Source: Syncephalastrum monosporum B8922 (taxonomy: Eukaryota > Mucoromycota > Mucoromycetes > Mucorales > Syncephalastraceae). Taken from it: a stretch of DNA of 60,741 nucleotides. The translations under genes were made by a program, and so were the position numbers. Every line of letters begins with the position of its first letter. The stretch's first letter is position 1. The notes beneath the pieces were generated by a model, which saw nothing but the letters and a program-made list of their open reading frames with translations, ran no database searches and was not told the DNA's origin. This document shows, piece by piece, positions 34,130 to 44,523 of this stretch. The stretch covers positions 1 to 60,741 of the forward strand of contig JNEN01000840.1 in assembly GCA_000697355.1 (NCBI GenBank), written 5' to 3'.

Positions 34130-34640
34130 GTACCGGCGTCAAGTTTCAGTTCCTGATGGGTATGAGTTTGGTGATGTGGGCGTTCTTCATTCACATACAA
34201 GTCGTCCAAATATGCTGTCAGCCGGATGTCCCGACGACGAGTCCACTTTAAGACAGGCTTAGGGACCTTGGTAAAACCCACGGGCACAGGGACATGCCAA
34301 ACGGGAGTACGCGGGAATGGTAGCGTTATCCTGCCACTGAAAGCGCAGAAAACAAAGAGACAAGGGATGCAGAGGGACGTGGTGGAACACAACCTTCGAA
34401 TCGGCGACGGAGGAAGTCCCTCGGCTGCGGCATACGGCATACGGTGGTCAAGGACTCCATTCCGAACGGTCGTGGAGGGAGGAACTGGTTCTGAGGCTTG
34501 AGGTCGAGGACCGGGCGACATCCGTCATCTTCTTGGGCACGACAAACATGCTGACGACGAGCATGTTGGAGAGGAAGCGAATGAGGTGTTTCGACAGAAC
34601 AGAAGCGATTGGATGGCTTCGTCAATGCTGGGCCGGTGGG
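34126..34640 (-). pseudogene. DIRS-type retrotransposon reverse transcriptase remnant
   Basis: Two overlapping minus frames each carry part of a DIRS1-like reverse transcriptase. The upstream frame has CRPVLDLKPQNQFL and FGMESLTTVCRM (template/substrate-binding region). The downstream frame has VGFTKVPKPVLKW followed by IRLTAYLDD, which contains the YLDD variant of the catalytic box. A frameshift lies between them and no tyrosine recombinase or gag part is seen. The fragment is about 0.5 kb, far below a full element. Confidence 0.75.
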
Positions 34641-34667
34641 AACGAGCAGCGGAGATTAAACATGCCA

Positions 34668-35260
34668 TTACGACACTTGTCCGTCATCAGTTTCCTTATT
34701 TAACCAATTGCGTCTCACTTTGCTCTTGACCACTGACCAGAAGTGCTCTATTAGATTGAGCTCAGGAGAATATGGAGGTAAATAAGTGCAGTGATGATCG
34801 CGAGATTCTGTGTATCTGGCTATGTTCTCGGATGTATGGATAGGAGCTTTGTCCATCACGTGATAGTGGCCTTTCATGTGTTAATACCGGTCCATTCCAT
34901 CCATTGTAGCTTTCAGAAAGCTGATATAGTGTCCCGTCATTGTTCCTTTGCTCATTTAAACAATGCCGTGTATAAGGCTGCATTCGATGAGATATTCAAG
35001 CAGATATCCAACTAGAATGGTAGTTATTATTACTCGCGTTTTAGACACTGTGACGATTGCCGGTGTACCTTTCTTTTTACCATGTCATAGGACGTTTCAT
35101 ATTGACATGAAAAGCAGATTCGTCAAGAAAAATACAATTTCAGTCGTTTTTGTGCTGTACGAAAGTGAAGCCAAAGCTGTGTTGCAGAAGCCGCATTCAA
35201 ACCTTTCTCAAACAAGAGCTTGAAGGATCTCACATTGTCCTGGTCAGAATGGCGTGTATA
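34668..35260 (-). pseudogene. Tc1/mariner-type (DDE_3) transposase remnant
   Basis: The 34877-34668 minus frame gives HYHVMDKAPIHTSENIARY and YLPPYSPELNLIEHFWSVVKSK, the second and third catalytic blocks of a Tc1/mariner-like DDE transposase. Further upstream on the minus strand, near 35150-35080, FLDESAFHVNMKRPMTW carries the first catalytic Asp region, but it is followed by a stop and frame changes. The middle is disrupted, so the copy is dead. Confidence 0.75.
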
Positions 35261-36168
35261 ACTTCGTTTCACTGATGTTTTCCTCATTCAACATCACAAC
35301 TTGGTGTCGCCTCCTCCTCTAGCTGCATTGTCTCTCCTTCTTTCTCGCTCTTCAGAGGCAGCTGAGCCAAATTTCGTGTATGAGAGCTCAATATTCCATT
35401 GATCAAGGTCTGCCATATTCGTCGACGACAGAACCTTTCTCATTATCAAACAAGAACTGAATATTCATTATCTGTGATTGTGGTGTAATTGTGAAAACGG
35501 AATGTAACGGGGCCGAACATACTCTAATAGAACCAAAGGTGTCAAGACTTGTCCCACGAAACTATTCTCGGCAATTGGACCATACTTTTTTTTTTGTCAG
35601 CCAAGGCGAATTCACTTTTCGTGCAACACGAATTTTGTTCATGCCTTCAAGCGAATTGCTTTTCTACCAGAGCGAATTTATTTTCCGGAAAGAGTATGTA
35701 TATGTTCATCGTCGGGTCGTACAAAACCGGAACCCTGCAGTAGTGTAACATTGTAACATTGTAGGTCCATGGTAACATGCTCCCAGATGGAGGTGACCGC
35801 GCTCAGAGTCTTCATGCGACGACAAGCACATAAACCCAGTTCTCTTGGGTCTTGGCTACAATTATTTAGCTGCATGAAGTAGTAATGCGTGAAAGTTATA
35901 CAGTAACTTTGGGTCATTTTGGGTCCGTCTATGTGGAAATGCTGAAAGGCTCATTTTCCGAACAACCATATACTATGGTATATTGTGTATTACATGGTGT
36001 GGGGTGTTGGCCGTTCAGTAGCCGGTCGGACTGACAGAAGAAACTATAATATGAGAAAAGAAAACAGAAAAAAACTGACTCTTTGTACCCCTTCCCAGTG
36101 ATATCTTTTATTTGAGTATTTTCTTTCTCCTTTTCCCTCCTCCTTTTTAGCTCTTCGACACAAAATTG
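35261..36168. other. Repeat-derived or intergenic DNA upstream of the first P450
   Basis: Probably includes the rest of the transposase remnant up to about 35480. GTAACATT repeats occur at about 35746-35775. The P450 promoter lies near 36000-36168. No supported gene. Confidence 0.4.
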
Positions 36169-38257
36169 ATGGGGTTTCTCCATCATATCCAGAACTTGAC
36201 AAAAGAGCAGGTGATCTCTATTAGTACCGCCGTTGCAGCAACCGGTCTCGGCTTGTATACCATTTACAGCACCACGTTCGGTCCGAGTTATAATAGGGAA
36301 GCCAGAAAACGAGGACTCATTGCCGTACCCGAGGCCAAGGGTGCCCTTCCATATGTCGGTATGTCTGTTTCTTGCAGTCCCATCCAAATAGGACCCCGGT
36401 ACTGAGCGCGTTCATGTAGGTCATCTACTCTCATTAGGGAAAGCACCTGCTGTGCGCGTCACAGAATGGGCCAACGAGCTCCAAAGTAAGTGTATATCCG
36501 GTGTGTTAGGGGCATCCTTGTCTAATTATTTGCTTAACACAAGGTCCTATAATACGTATCCATATGGGCGTTAAAACCTGGATGATTATCTGCGATCAAC
36601 AGCTCGCACACGAGCTTTTCGTCACACACGGCAGCGTCACCTCGCATAGACCTCACCAGGTGTATAGCCATAGATTTTACTCTCTCGAAGAACGGTGAGT
36701 TTACGACTTCATTTGGAGTCAAGTATGATTGTAGAAAATCAACTTATGTGTCTCTATGTGATAGCGGTGTCATTATACCTCCACCTGGAAAACGCTGGAA
36801 AAAATCAAGAGCAGCTGGTACGCGACTGGAATTGCCGTCAGAATTAAGACAAGATAATGACAACCTAAATAGCCTTGACTGTACTGGCACCCAAGCATGT
36901 GGAACGGTTCAGTGAGATTATCATTAACGAAGCGAATTATATCGTGGAGCATCTAATTGCCGACACAAAACGAAGCGGGCACGTTGAGCCTTTCAAACCT
37001 TTGCAATCAGCCACAATGAACGTTGTCTTGATGGTCTGCCTTGGGATGCGAGTTCCCTCTGCGCAGGACCCATTTTTCAAGGAAATCATTGACGTCGTCG
37101 ACAGGGGAATCAAGTACTGTGGAGCAGACAATGACATGAGCGCATTTCTGCCCATTCTGTCAGCTCTTGACATCCTCGTCCGTAAAGAGCGCACGCTGAA
37201 GCATTACATTGAAACAGAGAGAAACCCGCTATTTCGCCGTTTAATTCAGCACGGTCTCGAGGGAGACAAAGACTGCTTTGTCAAAACTCTTTACGCTCTC
37301 AAGGACGAATATGACCTGGACGACGACGGTATCCTTGTGATGATGAGTATGTAAATTACTTGTATTGTCTGTCATTCTCTCATTGTTTCATGCGTAGATG
37401 ATATGTTAGCTGCCGGTTCGGATACTATTGCCGTGACACTTGCATGGAATGTGGCCATCCTCTGCCACTATCCAGACGTACAAACCAAGATACACAAGGA
37501 GATCGATGGATTTGTTTCTGTGCACAAGCGCTACCCTACCTATGGCGAGAGAGAGCAATTTCCCTACATTGTGTCAGTACAAAAGGAGTGTATGCGATAT
37601 CGCCCGACTTCTCCTTTTGGCCTGCTCCATATGGCTGCAGAAGACTGTAAGCGCGTTTAACCATTACTGACTTGTTCAATATTAAATGTATTCTAGTTGA
37701 ATGCCACGGTTACTTTATACCCAAGGGAACAACGCTCGTGAGCAATATGCATGCCATGCATCTCAACCGGGATGTCTTTCCAGATGCGGACAAGTTCATC
37801 CCAGAGCGCTACATGTGGGACAACCGATCAATGTCGGCGCTAGCAAACACCAAGATCGAAACTCGCGACCAGTATAATTTTGGATGGGGCCGGTAAAGAT
37901 ACTACTACTCATTCCCAACTTTGGCTAACAACCAATTTTATTACGGTAGACGTATGTGTCCTGGTATTCACTTGGTAGCGAGATCCACAGCAGTGATTTC
38001 TATGCGATATTAACGGTTTATGATGTGCATAGGCTGAAGTCGAGATGTTTGAAATTTATATTCGCCTGTTCTCGCGCTGCAAGATCGAACCATCATTGAA
38101 CGAGAAGAATGAGCCGGTTTACCCTGACCTCAGTGAGGGTCGTTATGGCGGCCTGGTGCTTCTGCCCGAGCATTATCATGTACGCTTCGTTGAACGAAGT
38201 GAAATGCCATCCTTTCACGATAACTACATGTCGCAAGAACAGAATAGCTTCGATTAG
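36169..38257 (+). CDS. Cytochrome P450 monooxygenase (first of two paralogues)
   Basis: Haem-thiolate monooxygenase, likely ER-anchored. Nine exons: 36169-36358, 36420-36485, 36544-36694, 36765-36817, 36873-37346, 37398-37646, 37697-37892, 37950-37974 and 38033-38257, giving 542 residues. An N-terminal hydrophobic segment (VISISTAVAATGLGLYTIY) acts as anchor. The I-helix oxygen-activation motif is AAGSDTIAVTL, the K-helix ExxR is KECMRYRP, then FIPERYMW, and the haem-binding signature is FGWGRRMCPG. Introns match the downstream paralogue except for an extra intron inside the haem motif. It resembles fungal families expanded in Mucoromycota (possibly CYP509-like); the substrate is unknown. Confidence 0.92.
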
Positions 38258-39050
38258 AAGTTCATTATTTTTCTGATATATGCAAAATTCATGCAATGGA
38301 CGATGCTATCATTTTCGGTGCGATCGCCTGTATTCATATGCTGCATGATTTTTTTTTGACAGCACAAGATAATTATAGTGCTTCGACCATTTACCCACAG
38401 AGTTGTTCCCCGAAAGTGGATAATGCCTGGCTTCCCTTGGTCATTCGAGGCGACGGTATGGAGAACACTGTCATTTTGAAGGACAAGGAATTCAATATGA
38501 TGCTTAGAAATTGCCGCTTTAAACGGAACGGATACTATCTATATATAATAATCTTAATATTTCGTACATCCATAATTACGTAAGCAAGACACAGAAGGCT
38601 CAGGCAGGGCGTCTGGCAAAGTAGACAACTTTGAGACGTCAACGGTACCTGACGTCAATACCTGTCAGGGACCATATCTTTAAGCTCTTTTTCCCCATTA
38701 GTAAAACGTGGATTGCGTGATAGCTTGGTTAGCCAATGGAACCTATGAAACTTGGAAAAAATGGCTCGACGTCAATATCTTTTACTTCTCCTTTCCCATT
38801 GGCACAGCCCGCCCGTGTTTTTGCATGAATATCGATTGACACGCGCTCTTTCTCATAAAAAGTCTTTCGTTTTTTCTCACGTCTACTTTTCTTCTTCTTC
38901 TTTACCCTGGTCAAGTCATCCTGCTGGCAAGTATATACGAAAGGATTCTGATTACAAGTATAAACTAATAAGAAGTGCAACACATAGACCACTACATTCC
39001 CCATAAGTCCCTCTGCCACCGGTTGCCCGTCCCCAACTGCACCGGTGTGC
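38258..39050. other. Intergenic region with CRE-like sites
   Basis: Contains a perfect CRE palindrome at 38650 and a related CGACGTCAATA at about 38767. It probably forms the promoter of the small spliced gene downstream. An open frame at 38296-38583 is not gene-like. Confidence 0.4.
38650..38657. promoter_or_regulatory. CRE-like site TGACGTCA
   Basis: A perfect palindrome recognised by CREB/ATF-type bZIP factors, 400 bp upstream of a candidate start codon. An 11-bp extension (TGACGTCAATA) is nearly repeated at about 38767. Confidence 0.4.
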
Positions 39051-39502
39051 ATGATAGTAAGTTGTCGCGTCAATAGTACATAGTCTTGGACAACACTAAC
39101 CTCCTTCTGATGTACACTTAGCTTGCAGTCTTCTTGCTCGCCTCTCCTCCTGTCTTCTATTCCGCTCGCGCCTCTTCCACCTCCTTTCCGCTTCTTCCTC
39201 TGCCTGTAAGTGAAACAGATTCAGGTCTATGCAATGAATATGAGACATTAACACACGTTTCAGTTCCGCTCCTTTCTTGCGTCTCCTTTGCTCTTCTTCC
39301 TCTCCGCTTGCTCTCCCTCTCTCCTTCTTCCCGTTCGCGACCCACTAGCCGGCTATCGGTGGCCGGGACCACCGTCAAGACTACCCCCTCAAAGACATGT
39401 GCCTAGCGCCAAATGTCTGCCCCACGCCCATCGGTAAGTGCTTGTGGTTAATAATATGAAACTGAGACTCAAAAATGCATTCTGCTGCACAGTCACAGAT
39501 GA
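39051..39502 (+). CDS. Candidate small spliced gene, possible secreted peptide
   Basis: Three consecutive introns have strong signals: 39057-39121 (GTAAGT, branch CACTAAC), 39206-39263 (GTAAGT, branch ATTAAC) and 39434-39492 (GTAAGT). Joining ATG ATA (39051-39056) with 39122-39205, 39264-39433 and 39493-39502 gives an 89-residue product. It begins MILAVFLLASPPVFYSARA, which fits a signal peptide, and is then Ser/Pro/Leu-rich and Arg-rich. The splice pattern argues for a real transcript. The reading frame is less certain, because it starts with a 6-nt coding exon and the product has no known domain. The alternative is a spliced non-coding RNA. Confidence 0.35.
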
Positions 39503-39967
39503 GGTTATAGTGGCCAACACGCCGTGAGCGTGTATGACGACCCCGGTCCCGGTAGCTGGTATGTATAATAAAAATGAAGTGTAGTCCCCGAGAACTGATT
39601 TCGGAACTAAATTTCGTAGGCTAGTTATAGATAGTGTCCACTGGAATACTTGCCTCATTAACGCACTTCACGTCTCTACCTTTGTGCTTTTTGTTTGCAT
39701 TATCTCTACTGCAGGGAAGGTATTCAACTAGAGATCTATGGTTTACCTCATTAGTGGGTCAAGTATTTCCGTGCCAATGATTGAAGTCTTGTGACACTCA
39801 TCATGGATACATTCCTGGAGTGACAAGATTTTTTGTACTCTGCTGCCAAATGTCAGAAAGTTGGGAAGCCGCTTGGAAGCATGCGCACGTTCTTTGTCTC
39901 ACATGGCAATGAAATAAGAAAGCAACAAGATGAAGTTTGATCCGTGTGAAACACTCACACGCAGTGT

Positions 39968-40420
39968 ATGCATATGGCGACAAAGAGTGTTTGTTCTTGG
40001 ATGCTATTCATACTGTACCTGAGTATGTTAATGGTGGGATTTTGCGCAATGATTTCTGTGAACGTTGCACAAGATGCCATAAAATTTGGTGCTGTGTCAC
40101 GTAATTCGATTCGAGAACGATCGATCCATTTCTTGACATCTGTCAACATTGATCAAAGTCTGCCTAATACCATCGATCTGACCAATGTATACGGATGGTT
40201 ATTTTATGTTAGACAGTTACCTAAATTCTCTAAAGTCGATGTAGAGCATGGGATAACTAGACAGAGTGTGCTGAAATGCGCTGAACACTTCGGCGATGTG
40301 TCGATCAGAAGAAGCCCGCTCCCATTTGCTTGGGGCCTTTACAAGGTCAGACTGCTTGAAGTATGTGAGGCCCTAAGCAAAAACAGTAAGGAAATTCTAC
40401 AGGAGCAGAAGTACGGATAA
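39968..40420 (+). CDS. Orphan ORF, possible small membrane protein
   Basis: An intronless 150-codon frame in AT-rich DNA. The N-terminus is hydrophobic (MLFILYLSMLMVGFCAMISV, one possible membrane segment). The remainder (for example NTIDLTNVYGWLFYVRQLPK) has ordinary protein composition. There is no family match I recognise and no nearby splice signals. It may be a chance frame or a young gene. Confidence 0.2.
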   Translation: MHMATKSVCSWMLFILYLSMLMVGFCAMISVNVAQDAIKFGAVSRNSIRERSIHFLTSVNIDQSLPNTIDLTNVYGWLFYVRQLPKFSKVDVEHGITRQSVLKCAEHFGDVSIRRSPLPFAWGLYKVRLLEVCEALSKNSKEILQEQKYG

Positions 40421-40956
40421 TTAAAAATAGGTGAGGGTTGTGTAAACCTTACATTACCGCGCACCATGAAGAGCTATAAGGGAGAGTAGATCTCACATGC
40501 TCCAGATACGAGGAGTCACTAAACCAAGTTAACGTTACATTTGTGTATAGTCATGTACTTGTGTGTTCCAATGTCCGAGGAAGCAAGCAGGTAGTACGGT
40601 ATGAATAAGCGAGGCCCGATAAAAATTACTAGAGGGGAATCTCGATGAGCAATATAAACGCTTCGGGCTACTGTTGTTTGGAAGCCTTTGAGCTAGGTCG
40701 CCAATGGATCTACCATCGCATATATCCGAGTGTCCGACGCCACATAATAAGCTCATTTTCGCGGATGGGATGTTTTGCGTCTGCGGTTCAATTTTTTATA
40801 GCAAGTGGTACGAGTAATCTAAAATCCCGTGGTGCGGTGTGCACTTCAGTCAAACTGCAACTTCAAAGGCAAATAGCAGTTAATAAAAGAAACGACCGAG
40901 CTCGAGGCGCACACACCACCTTCTTTTGCTTTCTCTTTGCTATTCTTTTCGCGCTG

Positions 40957-42923
40957 ATGTCCCTCACTCTCGGCAACGGAAAATTCTCACTGCCTCGTGA
41001 GCAACTGGTGCCCCTGGCAAGCGTCGCCGGCGCTTTCCTTGCACTGTATACTGCCTATCGCGCAACACGTTCCTCTAAGGACGACGGCTACGATCACATT
41101 CCCTCTCCAAAAGGATCTTTTCCTTACTTGGGTACGACAACTTGTTTACCGCTTGTGGAAACGAAGATTTTCTTTGGCATTGTTATTGAGTGTTCTACTT
41201 TGTAGGTCATCTGATGTCGCTTGGAAAGGAACCTGCGGTGCAAATGGCCAAGTGGCAACGCGAGTGTGGTTCGTGCTTGAATAGAATAATGAGCATAGAA
41301 AATGGATGATGAACATTGACTCATGTGCTTATGCGCAGGTCCCATTTTCCGTGTTTACATGGGCGTGCAGCCGTGGATCATGATCGGTGACCCTTACCTC
41401 GCCCATGAAGTTTTCGTTACCCACGGTGCCGCAACTTCTGGTCGTCCTTTCCAGGTGTATAGCCACCGCTATTATTCTCTGAACCAGCGGTAAAAAAATG
41501 AGTTTCAATGGAAGATATCTTCGGACGCTCATATATCTTCAGTGGCCTTGTGTTCCCCGACAGCGGCAAGCGCTGGAAGAAGATCAGAACAGTTGGTAGG
41601 TTGCTCTGTCGCTTGTATAAACAGTCCTCTTATACCATATTGTATGCAGCTTTGGATATCTTGGCACCCAAATTCGTTGACAAGTTTTCGGAAGTAATGT
41701 GGCACGAAGCCGATGAGCTCGTCTCGCGCCTCATGTCCAATCAAGATGGCATCGACCCTCTCAAGACTTTCCAGTTCACCTCAATGAACATTATCCTGAC
41801 CACTTGTCTTGGAAAACGTGCCAAGGATATGAATGATCCTCTATTCTGCAACGTTGTGGGTGTCGTTGATGAAGGCATGAAGCTGTGCGGTGCAGATAAC
41901 GATATGAGCACTTTCTTGCCCATCATGGACCTGTTTGATGTCTTTGTTCGCAAGGAGCGTGGTTTCCGTGATTTTGTTGAGAAAAAGCGTAATCCACTTT
42001 TCCGTCGCCTGCTCAAGGAAGCACTCGAAAGCGACACCGACTGTCTGCTCAAATCCATGTACGATCTCAAGGAAGAGTTTGAGCTCGATGATGATAACAT
42101 TCTGGTGGCTATGAGTAAGTAGAACAATCACACATATTATTTCGATGCCTTACATTTTCTTTAGATGATCTGATTGCTGCTGGTGCCGATACCATAGGCG
42201 TTACGCTCACGTGGCAAACTGCCATCTTGTGTCATTACCCGGAGGTCCAGAAGAAGATTCAGGCCGAGGTGGACGCCTTTATCAAGGAGCATGGCCGCCT
42301 TCCTTCTTTTGCTGAGCGCAACAGCTTCCCCTACCTGATCTCTGTTCACAAGGAGTGCTTCCGTTACAAGCCTACCACACCCTTTGGTCTCTTGCATTCT
42401 ACTACTGAAGATGGTATGGACATTGCGTATATATGCAAACATGCATGATACTCATATGCTTCATAGTGGTTGTTCGTAACTACAGAATTCCCAAGGGCAC
42501 AGTCCTCGTTAGTAACATGTTTGCCGTCCATCGCAATAACGATGTCTATCCCGAGGCCGACAAATTTATTCCCGAGCGTTTCATGAATAACTTGAAGACC
42601 ATGTCTGCCTCTGCCAATTCAAAGATTGAACAGCGCGATCAATACAACTTCGGTTGGGGTCGTCGTATCTGCCCTGGTATCTACTTGGTAAGAGAAACAA
42701 AAAAAATCGCAGGCATGTATCTAATATAAACGGTGATTAGGCCGAGAACGAGATGTTTAATGCTCTTGTCCGTATTTTTGCTCGCTGCACCATTGAGCCT
42801 GCTCTCAATGCCGACGGCAAACCGGTATATCCCGATCTGGACGGTCTACGCGACGGTGGTCTTGTCGTCCTTCCCCGTGAATACAAGGTCCGCTTCGTCA
42901 AGCGTGAGGATAGCCTCATTTAA
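40957..42923 (+). CDS. Cytochrome P450 monooxygenase (second paralogue)
   Basis: Eight exons: 40957-41131, 41206-41268, 41339-41489, 41543-41595, 41650-42114, 42165-42413, 42467-42687 and 42741-42923, giving 519 residues. After an N-terminal anchor (LVPLASVAGAFLALYTAY) come the I-helix LIAAGADTIGVTL, ExxR in KECFRYKP, FIPERFMN and haem signature FGWGRRICPG. It is clearly the paralogue of the P450 at 36-38 kb; NDMSTFLPI and ERNPLFRRL-type segments are shared. Six internal introns are in the same place, but the intron inside the haem motif is absent here. Codon use is more GC-ending than in the first copy, suggesting higher expression. The start was chosen at the ATG that gives the anchor; an in-frame upstream extension lacks P450 character. 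Confidence 0.93.
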
Positions 42924-44523
42924 TGACATCGACTGGAACTGGTTCTTCTATACCCTCCAACGTATTTCTTACCCCTTCCATTCCTTGTTATTTATATGTA
43001 TGTCCTATCCATGCCTATGTAACTTGTCATTTTTATGCATTTTCCAAAAAAAACCAAAAGCAAGCTGTGCTCGTTCTATCCGTACTTGTAATCGCCTATC
43101 TATAATAGAATTAAATAAGGGACGGATATGGACACACGGATGATATACGTAATCTGGCTACAGAAGAGCAATGAACCACTATGGCTGGAGCCGCTAATTA
43201 AAACAACAGCCGATGTATTGCTTGGTCCATCATAATATATCTGTAATAGATGAGACTACGTTTACATTGTTGGGCGAAAGTGCGACAGTCAGCTCCACCG
43301 TTTAGTCCTCGAAGCTTCTGTATATGATAAAACATCAACTGATCCTTTTGCGGGCCAATGTATGTCCGACAAATGTTTAATATCTTTCGAGACACAGTTG
43401 CTTTGCGCCTTGAGCCTTTTACTGTTAATTGCAGCGGCTATGCTCTACATAATCAAGATGCTGTTTAAAAGTTGGAAAGTCTATCCAGCCATAGTATGAA
43501 GAGCCATCATCTTTGTCACACGCATTTTTAGCTCGGTTTTTTTTTTTTTTCATGTAGTCATGGTGAGATGTCCTTGATACAGTCGTATCAGAAGCCAGCT
43601 AATCACTCCGTGGAACTGTTGCACGCATTTTGTGATATGTGTTCACGAATTGCGGCACGTACTCAGCCCTTCTGCAGAAACCAGCAACTCAACTTCTTAA
43701 AAAATAACGAAGTATCTTTCAAGATCGGAAAGGAAATAGGCTGCGTCACCCACAGAACATAAATAACCAAAAGAGATAAAATTGGTCTGATCAGGGTTAA
43801 CTGTGTTGTGTGGCAAGGTAAATGGACCAAACAGAGGGGCGTGCGAGTCATCTTCGGTGTGGCCAATAGGCGAATGGCAGAGGCTCTTTGATCCGAATCT
43901 GTTTGTTGCACCAGCTTCTTAAAATTCGACAGAATTCTCTTGATACAACAACCATTCTTCTTCGAGTTGATGAAAAAGGAAATTACAAATGGTTGAAACA
44001 GACTAAATTGCCCATGCGCGCTATTATACTGTGCCGAGCGAATATGGCAAACACGTTGCTTGGGGTGATGACCTCGGGGGTAAAGGAGCGTAAGAGATAG
44101 TCCAGGTGAGCCTCGGCAAATTGTAATTATCCATACTCACTCCACTAATTTTGGTTATCTACATTTTCCCACCCATGGATGGTGATCGTTTTCCCGAACA
44201 ATCTGTATCCTTAGAAGCAAAGCTATGCATGCTATGCTGTGCTTTATAATCCTCGGATAGGAAGTTATCGAGTTTTGATCCAAAGAAGCTCGAAATAATT
44301 CTGTACCAGAGAAAAGTGTCCAGATGGAGATCAGGGTGCCTGGAAATTAGCCGCTGGGTCCCAAATACATTTCTCGGGGAGACCGCCCATTGGCTAATTT
44401 GGACGGCATATTACTTCTGCCGAAAGTCAGCGATTTCATGATCTATGGCGTGTTGATCTGTATCATATAAAAGCAACACAAGGATGTCCCAAACTTCTTG
44501 TACAAATCCTTTTTTTCCTTGTC
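42924..44523. other. Intergenic region between P450 and MFS genes
   Basis: AT-rich DNA without gene-like frames. It holds the MFS promoter near 44400-44523. Confidence 0.5.

Noticed and set aside
38296..38583. 95-codon plus frame after the first P450
   Set aside because: AT-rich, no homology recognised, ends in random hydrophobic sequence.
40645..40956. In-frame upstream extension of the second P450
   Set aside because: It would add about 104 residues unlike any P450 N-terminus; the ATG at 40957 gives a normal membrane anchor.
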